A stretch of DNA of 64,000 bases from Flavobacterium panici (GCF_903819335.1 NZ_CAIJDE010000040.1:62001-126000); one strand, 5' to 3'; shown: positions 1-9,705, numbered from the stretch's first letter. Numbers and translations are program-made. The notes: generated by a model not told the origin, from the letters alone.

Positions 1-61
1 AATGATAAACTTTTGAGTTTCAGCCAGTCTAGATGATGATAGTTTAAGTGATAAAAAGTTG

Positions 62-103
62 AAAATGCTTTATGAATGTTGTGCATTTATAAAGCATTTT
101 TTT
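62..103 (+). terminator. Intrinsic terminator of an upstream gene
   Basis: A perfect 12-bp inverted repeat (62-73 with 89-100) with a 15-nt loop runs straight into a T tract at 97-103. The stem is AT-rich, as is common in flavobacteria. It probably ends transcription of a gene lying left of the window. Confidence 0.7.
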
Positions 104-186
104 ATAAAAATGTTTCTGAACTAAAATTGCCTGTTTTGGAAACTTATTGGCTTGATTTTGAAACGTTCTGTGTGAAAATTCTGAAT

Positions 187-194
187 TACTTTTG
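187..194 (+). promoter_or_regulatory. Candidate -7 box of the MauE-like gene
   Basis: TACTTTTG matches the Bacteroidota -7 consensus TAnnTTTG and lies 53 bp before the start codon of the gene at 248. A clear TTG at the matching -33 distance is not seen, only a TTC near 166, so the assignment is tentative. Confidence 0.4.
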
Positions 195-247
195 TATTGT
201 TAATTTCTTCTGATTTAACGCGAATGTATAAAAATAAGAAATGAATC

Positions 248-1762
248 ATGAACTTAAATTTTAATAAAAAAAGTGTTTTTGTACAAATAGTATGTTTACT
301 ATTTATCTTGCTATTTGTTTATGCAGCTGTAAGTAAATTATTGGATTTTGAAAATTTTACTGTGCAACTGGCCCAGTCTCCGCTGCTCAGCGCGCATGCC
401 TCATGGGTATCCATATTTGTTCCGGCAGCAGAACTCTTTACCGTTTTATTGCTGTTAATTCCCAGACACAGGATCAAGGGATTGTATTGCTGCCTTAATC
501 TAATGATTATGTTTACCGTATACATATTTATTGTACTGCATTACAGTTCGTTTGTTCCCTGCTCGTGCGGAGGCGTACTGGCCAAAATGAGCTGGAATGC
601 CCACCTGCTTTTCAATATCCTGTTTGTTGTCTTGGCCATCCTGGCAATAGCGTGGAAAAACTGCCATAGAAAAAGCAAGGCTTTTGCAGAATATGTATAT
701 GAGATGAAATGGATTGGAGGCAGTTTTTGTTTCAGTGTACTGACTGTTTTGCTGTTGTTCCTTTCTTCTGAAAAGATTATGCATAATGACAATCCCTTTA
801 TCAGGCGTTATCCCATACACCCTGCAGAATTCATTTACGATGTGGATTTAAAGTTCAATTCCTATTATTTTTCAGGCTCGACCGGCAGTACGATTTATCT
901 GGGCAATTTTACTTCTCCATCCCGCATATTGGCAATCAATGAAAATAATAAGAAAGAGAAAATTTTCAATATAACTTTTGATCCTAAAGACATTCCATTC
1001 AGGGCAGTCACAATTGCTGTTCGCGATTCCACCTTTTATTTGTCCGATGGAAGTGTTCCGGCCGTCTTCAGCGGCAGGATCAAAGACTGGAAAATAACAA
1101 ATGAGTTCAAGGGAGTTCCTTATTTTACAAAAGTTGTTCCTCTGGATAGCAAGAGCATCGTATTTAGATCCAACAACGCAAAAAATTCGGCGAATGTACT
1201 GGGTATTTTTGATGCTGAATCCAATACTAAAATACAGTACAAAAGAAACTTATTGCAAGGGCAGATTGACGGGATTTTTGATACTGACGGATCACTATTA
1301 TACAGTTCAGAACAAAAGAAAATTATTTATCTCTATTTATACAGAAATGAATTTATAGTTGCAGACCGAAACGGTGACCTTTCCTACAGAGGCCATACTA
1401 TCGATACCATTAAACACGTCAAGATAAAAGTTGCCTCCATAAAAAATGATATGGAAAGGATGATTTCATCTCCTTCCTATCCGGTGAATGCAAAGGCTGC
1501 AGTCTGCAGCAATCTGCTGTTTGTGAATTCCAAAATAAAGGGCAGATTTGAAAACAGCAGGCTTTGGGAGCAATCTTATATTATTGATGTCTATGACATA
1601 AAAAAGAATATTTACCTATTGAGTTTTCCTGTTTACCATACAGGAAAAGAAAAGCTGAGTGGATTTTTGGTTACACCGACAAATTTGTATGCCCTTATCG
1701 GGAACCGCATCTCAGTGTATAAATTAAATGAGGCAATCAAGAAGGAAATGCAGCCTAAGTAA
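248..1762 (+). CDS. MauE/DoxX-type redox-associated membrane protein with large C-terminal domain
   Basis: The first ~140 residues contain four hydrophobic helices (about 10-28, 50-68, 77-97, 118-136) in the layout of the MauE/DoxX redox-associated membrane family. A CSCGG motif between helices three and four corresponds to the family's CGC-type redox motif. A fifth helix (about 155-173) leads into a ~330-residue soluble part rich in beta-strand-like segments, probably periplasmic and possibly propeller-like, that I do not recognise. MauE proteins are linked to disulfide formation in exported partners. The next gene encodes a small exported protein with four cysteines, a plausible substrate. 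The start is the first ATG after a -7-like box. Membrane family is fairly sure; the C-terminal function is unknown. Confidence 0.75.
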   Translation: MNLNFNKKSVFVQIVCLLFILLFVYAAVSKLLDFENFTVQLAQSPLLSAHASWVSIFVPAAELFTVLLLLIPRHRIKGLYCCLNLMIMFTVYIFIVLHYSSFVPCSCGGVLAKMSWNAHLLFNILFVVLAILAIAWKNCHRKSKAFAEYVYEMKWIGGSFCFSVLTVLLLFLSSEKIMHNDNPFIRRYPIHPAEFIYDVDLKFNSYYFSGSTGSTIYLGNFTSPSRILAINENNKKEKIFNITFDPKDIPFRAVTIAVRDSTFYLSDGSVPAVFSGRIKDWKITNEFKGVPYFTKVVPLDSKSIVFRSNNAKNSANVLGIFDAESNTKIQYKRNLLQGQIDGIFDTDGSLLYSSEQKKIIYLYLYRNEFIVADRNGDLSYRGHTIDTIKHVKIKVASIKNDMERMISSPSYPVNAKAAVCSNLLFVNSKIKGRFENSRLWEQSYIIDVYDIKKNIYLLSFPVYHTGKEKLSGFLVTPTNLYALIGNRISVYKLNEAIKKEMQPK

Positions 1763-1861
1763 AGGCTATATTAAATTGTAAAATATACCGGCCGGTGTCA
1801 GGAGCAAGATCGAAAACCTGTAGAAAAAAGTAGATCAAATTATAATTTAAAAATTTATATC

Positions 1862-2143
1862 ATGAAGACTTTATTTTTAAAAAACATGCTGCCAGCAGGT
1901 GTAATCGCCTTGGCTGTATCTGGAGCATTTTTCACAACTTCCATGCAGAATGCACCAAAAAACAATGCCGGATTGAGGTTTGGCTATAATGCCATTGCCG
2001 GCAAATGCGGAAACATTGAAGTAAACTGTGATGATGTTCCCAGTGATGATATGTGCCATATTTCGGGAACTACCGGACCTCTTGCATATGACAAGCAAGC
2101 AGGCAACAACTGTGTAAATGCACTGTGGCACAGAGAAGAATAA
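1862..2143 (+). CDS. DUF6520 family small exported Cys-containing protein
   Basis: This 93-residue protein has an N-terminal hydrophobic segment (about residues 8-28) that looks like a signal peptide or membrane anchor. A short mature part carries four cysteines spaced across ~40 residues. Length, N-terminus (MKTLFLKNMLPAGV) and cysteine pattern match the DUF6520 family of Bacteroidota, whose function is not established. It lies 100 bp after the MauE-like gene and ends at a strong bidirectional terminator, so the two probably share a transcript. The pairing suggests that the MauE-like protein acts on disulfides in this product; that is inference. Confidence 0.75.
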   Translation: MKTLFLKNMLPAGVIALAVSGAFFTTSMQNAPKNNAGLRFGYNAIAGKCGNIEVNCDDVPSDDMCHISGTTGPLAYDKQAGNNCVNALWHREE

Positions 2144-2155
2144 TCTATTAAAAAG

Positions 2156-2195
2156 ACAATGCAGTTCCATTTAGGAACTGCATTGTTTTATTTTA
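2156..2195. terminator. Bidirectional intrinsic terminator
   Basis: A 13-bp perfect stem (2156-2168 with 2174-2186) with a 5-nt loop is flanked by A-rich sequence on the left and T-rich sequence on the right. It sits between the convergent DUF6520 gene and the S9 peptidase gene and can serve both. Confidence 0.85.
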
Positions 2196-4874
2196 TTTAA
2201 TTCCTTTGAGGATCCAATCTTCGGACTGTTTTCCTTTTAAGAAGAAATCAAACCACTGTAATGTTCTTTTTGTGATGTCGATCTGGTTGGGTTCACGCAA
2301 CAAAAGATGGCCTTCTTCAGGGTAGAGCAGCATGATACTTTTTTTTCCGAGCCGCCTTAGTGCCAAGTAATATTCAAAGCTTTGATGCGGATCCACCTGC
2401 GTATCATTTTTGCCGCTCCATATCAAAATGGGTGTTCGAATATTTTTGACATATGACAGCGGTGAATTGGAAAAATAAGATTCGGGTGCCTCATAAGGCG
2501 TCTTTCCCATTGCCCATTGTTCATTTCCAAACCTCCACATATCGGGCCTTCCTGTAAGGCTGTTTATATTGTGATAAAAACTGTTGAGGTCTGTAATAGC
2601 TCCGCTGCTGATTACTGCCGCAAACAGGTCGGTCTGAGTCACGATGAACGAAGTTTCATAACCGCCGAAAGAATGGCCCATAAGACCTATTTTTGCCGGA
2701 TCTACAAGCCCCATGCCAATCACTTTTTTGGTTGCCGAAACAACACAGTCAACGGCCGAATGTCCAGGGCTCCCAACTTCTAATGACAAATCGGGCTTAA
2801 AGACGAAATAATTCTCAGATGTAAATAAAGTTGTGTTGTTTCCGCTTAAGTCATTTAAGGCTGGATTGACATACTTATGCAATTGCTTTGACTGCAGATC
2901 ATAAATAGTTACAATCATCGGATATTTTATTTTCGGGTCATAATCAGCTGGATAATAAAGGGCACCTTTTAAACACTTTCCTGCAGAATTCTTGTATTCG
3001 ATCAAAATAGATCTTCCCCAAAAATATTTTTCCTGCTGCGGATTGCTTCTATAAAAGCAGCTAGGGTCAGCGTCTTGCGATTTATATAACAGCCTAGGGG
3101 ACACATCATATTTCTGCTCCCTGAAAAAGAGTTTTTTCTTATCTATTCCATAATTCAGCTGATTAATAAGGCTTTGTTCGTAGACGATTGGTTTTTCGCC
3201 GGTTTCTTCCGTCCACTTGAAATAGCCTGTTTTGCCGTCTTCACCTTCTGCGCGTAAAAATTGCTGCTTTTGGATATCAATATTTCGAACAATCAGGCCA
3301 TCATATTTCAACTTTACCCCTATCGAATTTGGCATCGCAGCAATACGGAACTTAATTTTTGACTCCCTTCCATGGGTTAATCTTCTGCTGGATTTTCCGT
3401 TGGGAGCTACTGCCCAGATATCATATTGATCGTAAAGTAGAATTTCATTATCATTGAGGCTCCAGCCCGGACTGCCGCATACTGATTCAGGATTAAGATC
3501 ATATTCTTTTGCGGAAAAGCCGACACCAAGCCTGCCAGTAATATTTGTATGTGTGCGGAGTTCAAAGTTGTAGATCCACCAGTTTTTTTCCTTGAAATAA
3601 GCAAAGTATTTTCCACCTGGCGACGCTAACAGATTTTCATATTCTAAGGGATGATTCTCAAGCAGTAGTGTCTTCTCGAAAGTCTGAAGGTTCAAAATAT
3701 AAAAGTCCCTCGGGGCATAATAATCGAATTGCGGCTCGTACTGTTTTGGATTTGAGACTATGGCATTTTTAAAATCTCCAGTCAGCATAACTTTTGGAAA
3801 TTCAGCTGTAGCCACTGCCCGTATGGAGTCCGATTTAGGGCTCCACATAACAACCTTGGGCAACAGATCAGGGTCACCAAAACTTTTCAGCTGCAGGTAA
3901 GTTATCTTGTCATTGGCATTCCATATTTCAACACCAGACTCGAGGGCTGCCAATGGCATTTTTTCATTTTCCCGAACCGAGAAAAATAATTTTTGAAGGT
4001 CATCAGAAATAAGAATCTGGTTTGAATTTTCATATACAATGTATGCATTTTTTGGAAAGCCGGGATGTGATGCGCTGCTGAATTGGCTTAGTTTGTCTTC
4101 TGTCGGCAAATAGTAGAACAGACCGTTGATTTTCTTATCGGCGGACTCCGAATAAAATGATAATGCCTGCCCGCTTTTATGCCATGTCAATCCCTTAAAA
4201 TGATCTTTGCTGCTTCGGACAACCCATTTCGAAGAGTGGATTTTTTTAAGGCTAAGATGAAATACTGCCTCTTTTGTATTCTCTGAAATGCAATAGGCAA
4301 GACGGCCTGCCTGATCACTGATTTGAAAATCGGAAACATCATTAATTTCGACCTTGTCTGAATTTTTCAGTGATTGTATCTTTAATATTTTTCCAGATGT
4401 TCCTGTACCTGTGAGCACAATGAGATGATCTGTTTGTTGGCAGTAAGCATGCTTTTGGACATTGTCGATCTCTTCGCGTTTTCCTGTTTTTAAATTTAGG
4501 ATCTGAAGGCTGTTTCCAATCTGGCAGATGAAAAAATTTTTCATCGTGAAGCTGCCCTCACCAGCACGCGGGATGCTGTATTTTTTATTGCTTGAAGGAT
4601 TAAAAATAAATAAAGTGTCGCTGCCGTCTTTATATTCCATTTTGAAGCTTGCCCAATTTTCATCCGGAGACACCTTCTCTAGGTTCAGTTCTCCCCATAA
4701 ATGATAATCTGCGGCAATGAGTTTCTTTTTTTGAATTACCTGCCCCATTAGGGGGCAGGTTTCCAAAGGAAAAACAAATACTAAAACAAAATATAAAACT
4801 AAAATTAAAATCTTGCGTAAAATCAGTGCATTCGTTGCTATTTTACAGGTCTTTTTATTTTTATGCATGTACAT
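2193..4874 (-). CDS. S9 family prolyl oligopeptidase-like serine peptidase
   Basis: This 893-residue exported peptidase has a signal/anchor helix near residues 20-38. A long region of beta-propeller-like repeats occupies roughly 50-600, and a C-terminal alpha/beta-hydrolase domain occupies about 640-890. The nucleophile elbow GHSFGGYE (Ser near 733), the charge-relay Asp in WSGKNDTQVDPH and the His in PEEGH are all present, so the triad is intact. It is the last gene of a leftward SusC-SusD-peptidase operon, 6 bp after susD, which suggests that it degrades peptides taken up by that transporter. Two in-frame ATGs lie at the start (residues 1 and 3); either may be used. Confidence 0.9.
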   Translation of the reverse strand: MYMHKNKKTCKIATNALILRKILILVLYFVLVFVFPLETCPLMGQVIQKKKLIAADYHLWGELNLEKVSPDENWASFKMEYKDGSDTLFIFNPSSNKKYSIPRAGEGSFTMKNFFICQIGNSLQILNLKTGKREEIDNVQKHAYCQQTDHLIVLTGTGTSGKILKIQSLKNSDKVEINDVSDFQISDQAGRLAYCISENTKEAVFHLSLKKIHSSKWVVRSSKDHFKGLTWHKSGQALSFYSESADKKINGLFYYLPTEDKLSQFSSASHPGFPKNAYIVYENSNQILISDDLQKLFFSVRENEKMPLAALESGVEIWNANDKITYLQLKSFGDPDLLPKVVMWSPKSDSIRAVATAEFPKVMLTGDFKNAIVSNPKQYEPQFDYYAPRDFYILNLQTFEKTLLLENHPLEYENLLASPGGKYFAYFKEKNWWIYNFELRTHTNITGRLGVGFSAKEYDLNPESVCGSPGWSLNDNEILLYDQYDIWAVAPNGKSSRRLTHGRESKIKFRIAAMPNSIGVKLKYDGLIVRNIDIQKQQFLRAEGEDGKTGYFKWTEETGEKPIVYEQSLINQLNYGIDKKKLFFREQKYDVSPRLLYKSQDADPSCFYRSNPQQEKYFWGRSILIEYKNSAGKCLKGALYYPADYDPKIKYPMIVTIYDLQSKQLHKYVNPALNDLSGNNTTLFTSENYFVFKPDLSLEVGSPGHSAVDCVVSATKKVIGMGLVDPAKIGLMGHSFGGYETSFIVTQTDLFAAVISSGAITDLNSFYHNINSLTGRPDMWRFGNEQWAMGKTPYEAPESYFSNSPLSYVKNIRTPILIWSGKNDTQVDPHQSFEYYLALRRLGKKSIMLLYPEEGHLLLREPNQIDITKRTLQWFDFFLKGKQSEDWILKGIK

Positions 4875-4880
4875 ATTAAT

Positions 4881-6266
4881 TTAATATCCAGGATTTTGGG
4901 GCCTTAGATTTGGGTTTACGGCTAGTTCAGCCTGCGGTAAAGGAAACAGGCGGTCAGCGGTATCCCAGCCGGGCTTAACAGTACTAAGTACTGCATCAAG
5001 TTTTCCGAATCGTTTCAGATCGAAAAAGCGGTGGCCGTATTCGCTAAAATATTCCCATCTTCGTTCAGTGAGCACAGCGTCCAAAATTTCCTGCCGGCCA
5101 GCTGCCTGTGTATTTCCTAATCCCGAACGGTTTCTGATCTTGTTGAGATCTTCCTTGGCTCCGATCAGGTCGCCCTGCATCGCTCTGGCTTCTGCTCTTA
5201 TCAGATACAGCTCGGCTGTGCGGAAAACAACAGCATATTCTTTTGAAGCGGGCGTAAAATTTTTCTCATGATACTTAAAGGCATGATAATAGGTCGCGGC
5301 TCCCTTTGACACGGCCTTTATCCAATTTACCCTGCGAAGATCTGCTGGGGCAAAGGACGCAACCAGATTATTGTTCAATGAAAGGGAAGGAGGCGGGACA
5401 GAGGTAAAAATAAAGTAAGATCCGTCAGCTGTATTTTGGCCTTCGAGTTCCGATTGCAGCTGCCAGATCGTTTCCTTTGAATGTATCAAAAAGACATTGG
5501 TGCTGCTTTCCAATCCGTACAGGCTTGTCTGATTCAGGACTGCTGATGCTGCGTTTGAGGCCTGAGGATAAGCTCCGTCATATAGAAAAACTCTTGCCAG
5601 TAAAGCCTGTGCGGCAGCAGCATTAGGCAGCGTACGTTCTTCGCTCAGATAGTCGGGAGACAAAAGGGGAATCGCATTCTGGAGATCCAGAATTACTGCC
5701 TTGTAAACGTCTTTGATAGAGGTTCTGGAAAGGGTGCTGTTCATTTTATAATCGGTCTGAGCGACATAAGGGATATCCCCAAAGATATTGGCAAGATAAA
5801 AGTGCATCAATGCGCGAATAAATAATGACTGACCTATTAATTGATTTTTCTGCTGCAAGGTCAAGTTTTTGCTCGCCTGGGAGCCTTGGATAATATTATT
5901 GGCGGCGTATATCTGATTATAAGCTGCATTCCAATATCCGGAAACATAAGTGCTGCTTGGCAGAAGCGAATTGTGGTAGAAAGTATAGCCTTGCTTAGCC
6001 GGATTTTCAATAGTAACAAGTTCATCAGCATAATTTCCCAGCTGATTCGAAATGCCCAATGGAGCACCGCATAAAATTCCTTTGTCCCTGACTGTTGAAT
6101 AAATATTTGTCATTGCGGCATTGGCAGTATTGTAATCCTCAAAAACGGCTTCCGCAGTTAATTGTGATTTTGGCAGATCAACCTCGACAAAGGAGTCACA
6201 GGAGAAAAGCAGGCCCAGAAGCATGAACAACAGCAATTGCGCCAATAAGTTATGTATTGTTTTCAT
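4881..6266 (-). CDS. RagB/SusD family outer-membrane nutrient-binding lipoprotein
   Basis: The 461-residue protein begins with a lipoprotein signal peptide (LLGLLFSCDSF, lipobox Cys about residue 23) and shows SusD family features. These are an N-terminal SusD-like region with YNTANAAMTNIY, a TPR-like central part (ALLARVFLY), and the C-terminal family signature with ERRWEYFSEYGHRFFDLKRF followed by FPLPQAELAVNPNL and the final QNPGY. It would sit on the cell surface as the lid of the SusC transporter encoded 10 bp upstream. The downstream S9 peptidase gene suggests a peptide rather than a glycan substrate. Confidence 0.93.
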   Translation of the reverse strand: MKTIHNLLAQLLLFMLLGLLFSCDSFVEVDLPKSQLTAEAVFEDYNTANAAMTNIYSTVRDKGILCGAPLGISNQLGNYADELVTIENPAKQGYTFYHNSLLPSSTYVSGYWNAAYNQIYAANNIIQGSQASKNLTLQQKNQLIGQSLFIRALMHFYLANIFGDIPYVAQTDYKMNSTLSRTSIKDVYKAVILDLQNAIPLLSPDYLSEERTLPNAAAAQALLARVFLYDGAYPQASNAASAVLNQTSLYGLESSTNVFLIHSKETIWQLQSELEGQNTADGSYFIFTSVPPPSLSLNNNLVASFAPADLRRVNWIKAVSKGAATYYHAFKYHEKNFTPASKEYAVVFRTAELYLIRAEARAMQGDLIGAKEDLNKIRNRSGLGNTQAAGRQEILDAVLTERRWEYFSEYGHRFFDLKRFGKLDAVLSTVKPGWDTADRLFPLPQAELAVNPNLRPQNPGY

Positions 6267-6276
6267 CTTATTATGT

Positions 6277-9200
6277 TTAGAATATTAATTGAACTGCGGC
6301 AGTTACCACTTTGAGGGGAGGCAGATAGCCGTAGGAAATAAATTCAGGATCACCGTCATTATATTTGGTGAAAGTCAGCAGATTCTGTCCTTGCAGCATA
6401 ATTTTGCATTTGGTCTGTTTTAAATTCAATGGAATATCGTAGGACAGGGATATGTTTTTTAACCGGATATAGGATGCATCGACAATAAGGCCTGTACTCT
6501 CGGTGTAGAGATAATCTCCATTTAATACATCGTTATTGTAGCCGGTGGTATATATCTGATAGGGGGCGGTATCGTTAGGCTGCCGCCAGCTACCGCTCAT
6601 TCGTTCCTGCACGTTGAGCATCTGGCCTGCCGCTCCCATAGGATATGACCTGTTTTTCTGCTTGACGAACTGAAACAGGAAATCCAATGCCAGGCCTTTG
6701 TAAGCCAGCTGATTCTGAAGGCCACCATAAAATTTTGGATTCAAATCTACTACTGCCTGTTTGTCTTCAGGGAAAGTGATTTTTCCGTCCTTATTCAGAT
6801 CTTCAAATTCGTAAATTCCAGTCTGCGGATTTACTCCTATAAAATTATAGAGCAGATCAATGTTCAGAGGCTGACCGATTCTGTACTGCTGACCGTAGGT
6901 TGAGGATTCCAGATTGGGAAAGTCAAGGAGTTTATTTTTTGCAAAAGTCAAATTCAGGCTGCTTGTCCAATTAAAACTGCCATTGGCAATATTGAGTGCG
7001 CGCAGGGTCATTTCCAAGCCGCTGTTTTCCACCACTGCATGCAAATTGGACTGCAGTGTTGTAAAACCGGTTGTTCCGGGAAGAGGTACGCCGGCCAGCT
7101 GATTCGAAGAGCGGTTCTGATACCATGCCAGACTTGTGCTGATGCGATCTTTGAGGAAACCAAGTTCAAGTGCGGCCTCAAATTTTTTATTGGTTTCCCA
7201 GCCGAAATCGGGATTGAAGAGCCTTGAAGGCGCAAGTCCAGAAACGCCGCTGTAAATTTTACCAGAAGTTGTAAAGGTGTTCATAAACATATAATCTCCG
7301 ATTTGGTCGCTCCCCGTAATTCCATAGCTCGACCTTAATTTTCCGAAGCTCAGCCATGAGCTGTCCGTAAGGAAACTTTCTTTGGAAAACAGCCATGCGG
7401 CCCCAAGGGCTCCGAAATTGGCGAACTGATTTCCCGGGCCGAACCTGCTTGAACCGTCCCTTCTGCCGGTAAGGTTGAAAATATAACGCTGTTTGAAATT
7501 GTAGTTTATTCTCCCGAAAAATGCCTGATACTTGTACACTACCTGGTCGTCGGTATAGACGGTAATTCTTTTTGCTGCAGCCAGATTATAGATCAGGCTG
7601 TTGGAAACAAATCCAGTTCCGGACTGATAAATTTTATTGGTAGTCTGGCTCTGAAAGGTAGATCCCAAGAGGATTTCGAGTCTTCCCCCGCCCACTGGTT
7701 TCTGCCAGCTGATCTGCGGTTCGGCAATCCAGGAATTTCGCTTGGTGTCGTTCAGATAAAGAAAGGAATCCTCGCTGGTGATGCCATAGGAGGGATCGTA
7801 GGTAGTCGAGGGAATAATTCTGGTTTCGCTGTTGACTAAATCGGTGAAGCCAAAGCTGCTTTTAAGGATCAGTCCAGGCCAGAGTTCATAGGACAGCAGT
7901 GTATTGGCCAGAAGGTCGTTGGTTTTGGATTCGAATTTGCTGTTCAGCTTGCCAAGCGGATTGCTCCACGTTCCGTTCTCCCAGTTCAACTGGCCGTCAG
8001 CAGTATAGAGTGCAGGAGCATTCGGGGGAAGGTACCGCGCCTCGTTTGTAAAATCGTAAGCCGGCAGGTCATTATCCTGGATGTTATATCCTGCAGTAAA
8101 TGATATTTTGAATTTATTATTATCAGAATGATGGTTGAGATTCAGCTGTCCGCCTCCTTTTTTGTAGAGAAAGCTTCCAGGAAATACAGTCGATTCCCTT
8201 TGAAAATTTCCGCTGATCAGGAACTGGGTGTTTTCAGAACCTCCCGAGAGGGTACCCTGAATATCGGAAATCTGCGCTTTGCCGCCAAGAAGCTCTTTCT
8301 GCCAGTCGGTATTGCGGTTTTGATCCCAGGTGCCATTAATGTCGTAGTCATATATGCCATACTCGGTGAGTCCGTCGTTTATAAATGCCTGCTTTCTCAT
8401 GGCTAAATACTGCTGGGTATTCATGAGCTTCAGAAATCTGGTTACGGTTCCGACTCCTGTTGACGATACTATGCTGAAGGCAGTCTTTCCAGTTTTGCCT
8501 TTTTTGGTTGTGATCAGCACCACGCCGTTTGCACCTCTAGACCCGTAAATAGAAGTAGCGTCGGCATCCTTCAAAACTTCGATGTTCTCAATATTGTCAG
8601 GATTGATGCTGTTCAAGGGACTCACCAGGGTGGGATAAACGCCTGTGCCGGTAACATAGGAGCCGACGGGATCAGACGAGTAAGGCACGCCATCGATTAT
8701 ATACAGAGGGGAGTTGCCGTCGCTTCTAAGACTGTTCTGTCCTCTGATTTTGATGTCAAAACCGCCTCCGGGAACACCAGAAGTCTGTATTATATTGACC
8801 CCTGCCATGCGGCCCTGCATGGCCGCAAGAACATTGGTGACAGGCTGTGTTTCTATATCTTTGGAGGTAATCCGGGAAATACTCCCCGTACGGTCGCTTT
8901 CCTTTACGGAATAATAACCAGCATTTACCCGGACCTCCTGTAATGTTGTAGTATCATACTCCAGTTTAATGTTAATTTCAACTCTATTATTTACAGGTAC
9001 TACTTTAGTTTTGAATCCTATAAAAGATACGAAAAGAGTATCATTGGGATCGGCTGAAATACTGAATTGTCCATTGTAATCGGTAATGGTACCATTTTTA
9101 TTGCCTTTTACGACAATTGTAACTCCTGGCAGAGGAAAATTTCCATCCATAACGATCCCTTGTACGCGATGTTGTTGAAAAATAGGACTAAAATGCCGGG

Positions 9201-9300
9201 AAGAATTTGCGGCAAACGAAGACGAAAAAGTAAACAGAATTGCCGTAAAAATTAGGCAATAAAGAGCTTTTCCATCCTTGTAAAATGAAAAATAATTCAT
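6277..9300 (-). CDS. SusC/RagA family TonB-dependent outer-membrane transporter
   Basis: The 1007-residue protein has a signal peptide (to about residue 31), a carboxypeptidase-D-like regulatory domain (about 45-125, with GVTIVVKGNKNGTITDYNGQ), a TonB plug domain (about 135-265, with the SusC signature IEVLKDADATSIYGSRGANG) and a long C-terminal barrel ending in an aromatic/aliphatic strand (VQLIF). It imports nutrients bound by the adjacent SusD using TonB energy. It is the first gene of a three-gene leftward operon. The coding sequence is visibly more GC-rich than the defence island and the PUL further right, which fits acquisition as cargo. Confidence 0.95.
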   Translation of the reverse strand: MNYFSFYKDGKALYCLIFTAILFTFSSSFAANSSRHFSPIFQQHRVQGIVMDGNFPLPGVTIVVKGNKNGTITDYNGQFSISADPNDTLFVSFIGFKTKVVPVNNRVEINIKLEYDTTTLQEVRVNAGYYSVKESDRTGSISRITSKDIETQPVTNVLAAMQGRMAGVNIIQTSGVPGGGFDIKIRGQNSLRSDGNSPLYIIDGVPYSSDPVGSYVTGTGVYPTLVSPLNSINPDNIENIEVLKDADATSIYGSRGANGVVLITTKKGKTGKTAFSIVSSTGVGTVTRFLKLMNTQQYLAMRKQAFINDGLTEYGIYDYDINGTWDQNRNTDWQKELLGGKAQISDIQGTLSGGSENTQFLISGNFQRESTVFPGSFLYKKGGGQLNLNHHSDNNKFKISFTAGYNIQDNDLPAYDFTNEARYLPPNAPALYTADGQLNWENGTWSNPLGKLNSKFESKTNDLLANTLLSYELWPGLILKSSFGFTDLVNSETRIIPSTTYDPSYGITSEDSFLYLNDTKRNSWIAEPQISWQKPVGGGRLEILLGSTFQSQTTNKIYQSGTGFVSNSLIYNLAAAKRITVYTDDQVVYKYQAFFGRINYNFKQRYIFNLTGRRDGSSRFGPGNQFANFGALGAAWLFSKESFLTDSSWLSFGKLRSSYGITGSDQIGDYMFMNTFTTSGKIYSGVSGLAPSRLFNPDFGWETNKKFEAALELGFLKDRISTSLAWYQNRSSNQLAGVPLPGTTGFTTLQSNLHAVVENSGLEMTLRALNIANGSFNWTSSLNLTFAKNKLLDFPNLESSTYGQQYRIGQPLNIDLLYNFIGVNPQTGIYEFEDLNKDGKITFPEDKQAVVDLNPKFYGGLQNQLAYKGLALDFLFQFVKQKNRSYPMGAAGQMLNVQERMSGSWRQPNDTAPYQIYTTGYNNDVLNGDYLYTESTGLIVDASYIRLKNISLSYDIPLNLKQTKCKIMLQGQNLLTFTKYNDGDPEFISYGYLPPLKVVTAAVQLIF

Positions 9301-9553
9301 AATATTGGGATTGGTTAGTTAAATAGAAGTTTGATTAGCTAAGGTTCTCTGCTCTAGTTTGGTCGCTGCAGCAGGGAACCATTTTTTATGCATTAAGTAA
9401 ATAACAAAATGACATGATGAGGTGTTGTTTTTTCGATAGTTTGTTAGTTTTTGTTTAAAGTTATAGAATGGCGAACTAACTTAAAATTTGAAAGAAGTGC
9501 TATGAATTACTGAGTTTAGTATAAAAAAAAATGGCATGGAACTCAGCTTAAAT

Positions 9554-9662
9554 CGACTTAAAGGTACTGGTATACCCGCACACGAAATAAGTGAGCCCAC
9601 GCCAATGACGTGAGCATCTTACTTATCATCCCGTGTGCAAAAATTACCAGTTTTATAAGTCG
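9554..9662. ncRNA. Candidate structured RNA or long imperfect palindrome
   Basis: Nested inverted arms pair in order from the outside: CGACTTA/TAAGTCG (9554-9560 with 9656-9662), ACTGGTA/TACCAGT (9566-9572 with 9645-9651), GCACACG/CGTGTGC (9578-9584 with 9632-9638), ATAAGT/ACTTAT (9587-9592 with 9621-9626) and CACG/CGTG (9598-9601 with 9609-9612). Together they form one 109-nt interrupted rod. No ORF crosses it. It could be a small RNA, a leader element or the folded end of a mobile element; strand is undetermined. Confidence 0.45.
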
Positions 9663-9670
9663 GGATTCAA

Positions 9671-9705
9671 AGCGAATGCTTCAAATATTTTAATGAAGTA
9701 TCGCA
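9671..9705. repeat. Short imperfect hairpin beside the long rod
   Basis: GCGA-ATG-CTTC at the left pairs imperfectly with GAAG-TAT-CGC at the right around an AT-rich loop, immediately after the 109-nt palindromic structure. It may be a second stem of the same RNA. No T tract follows it on the + strand. Confidence 0.3.
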
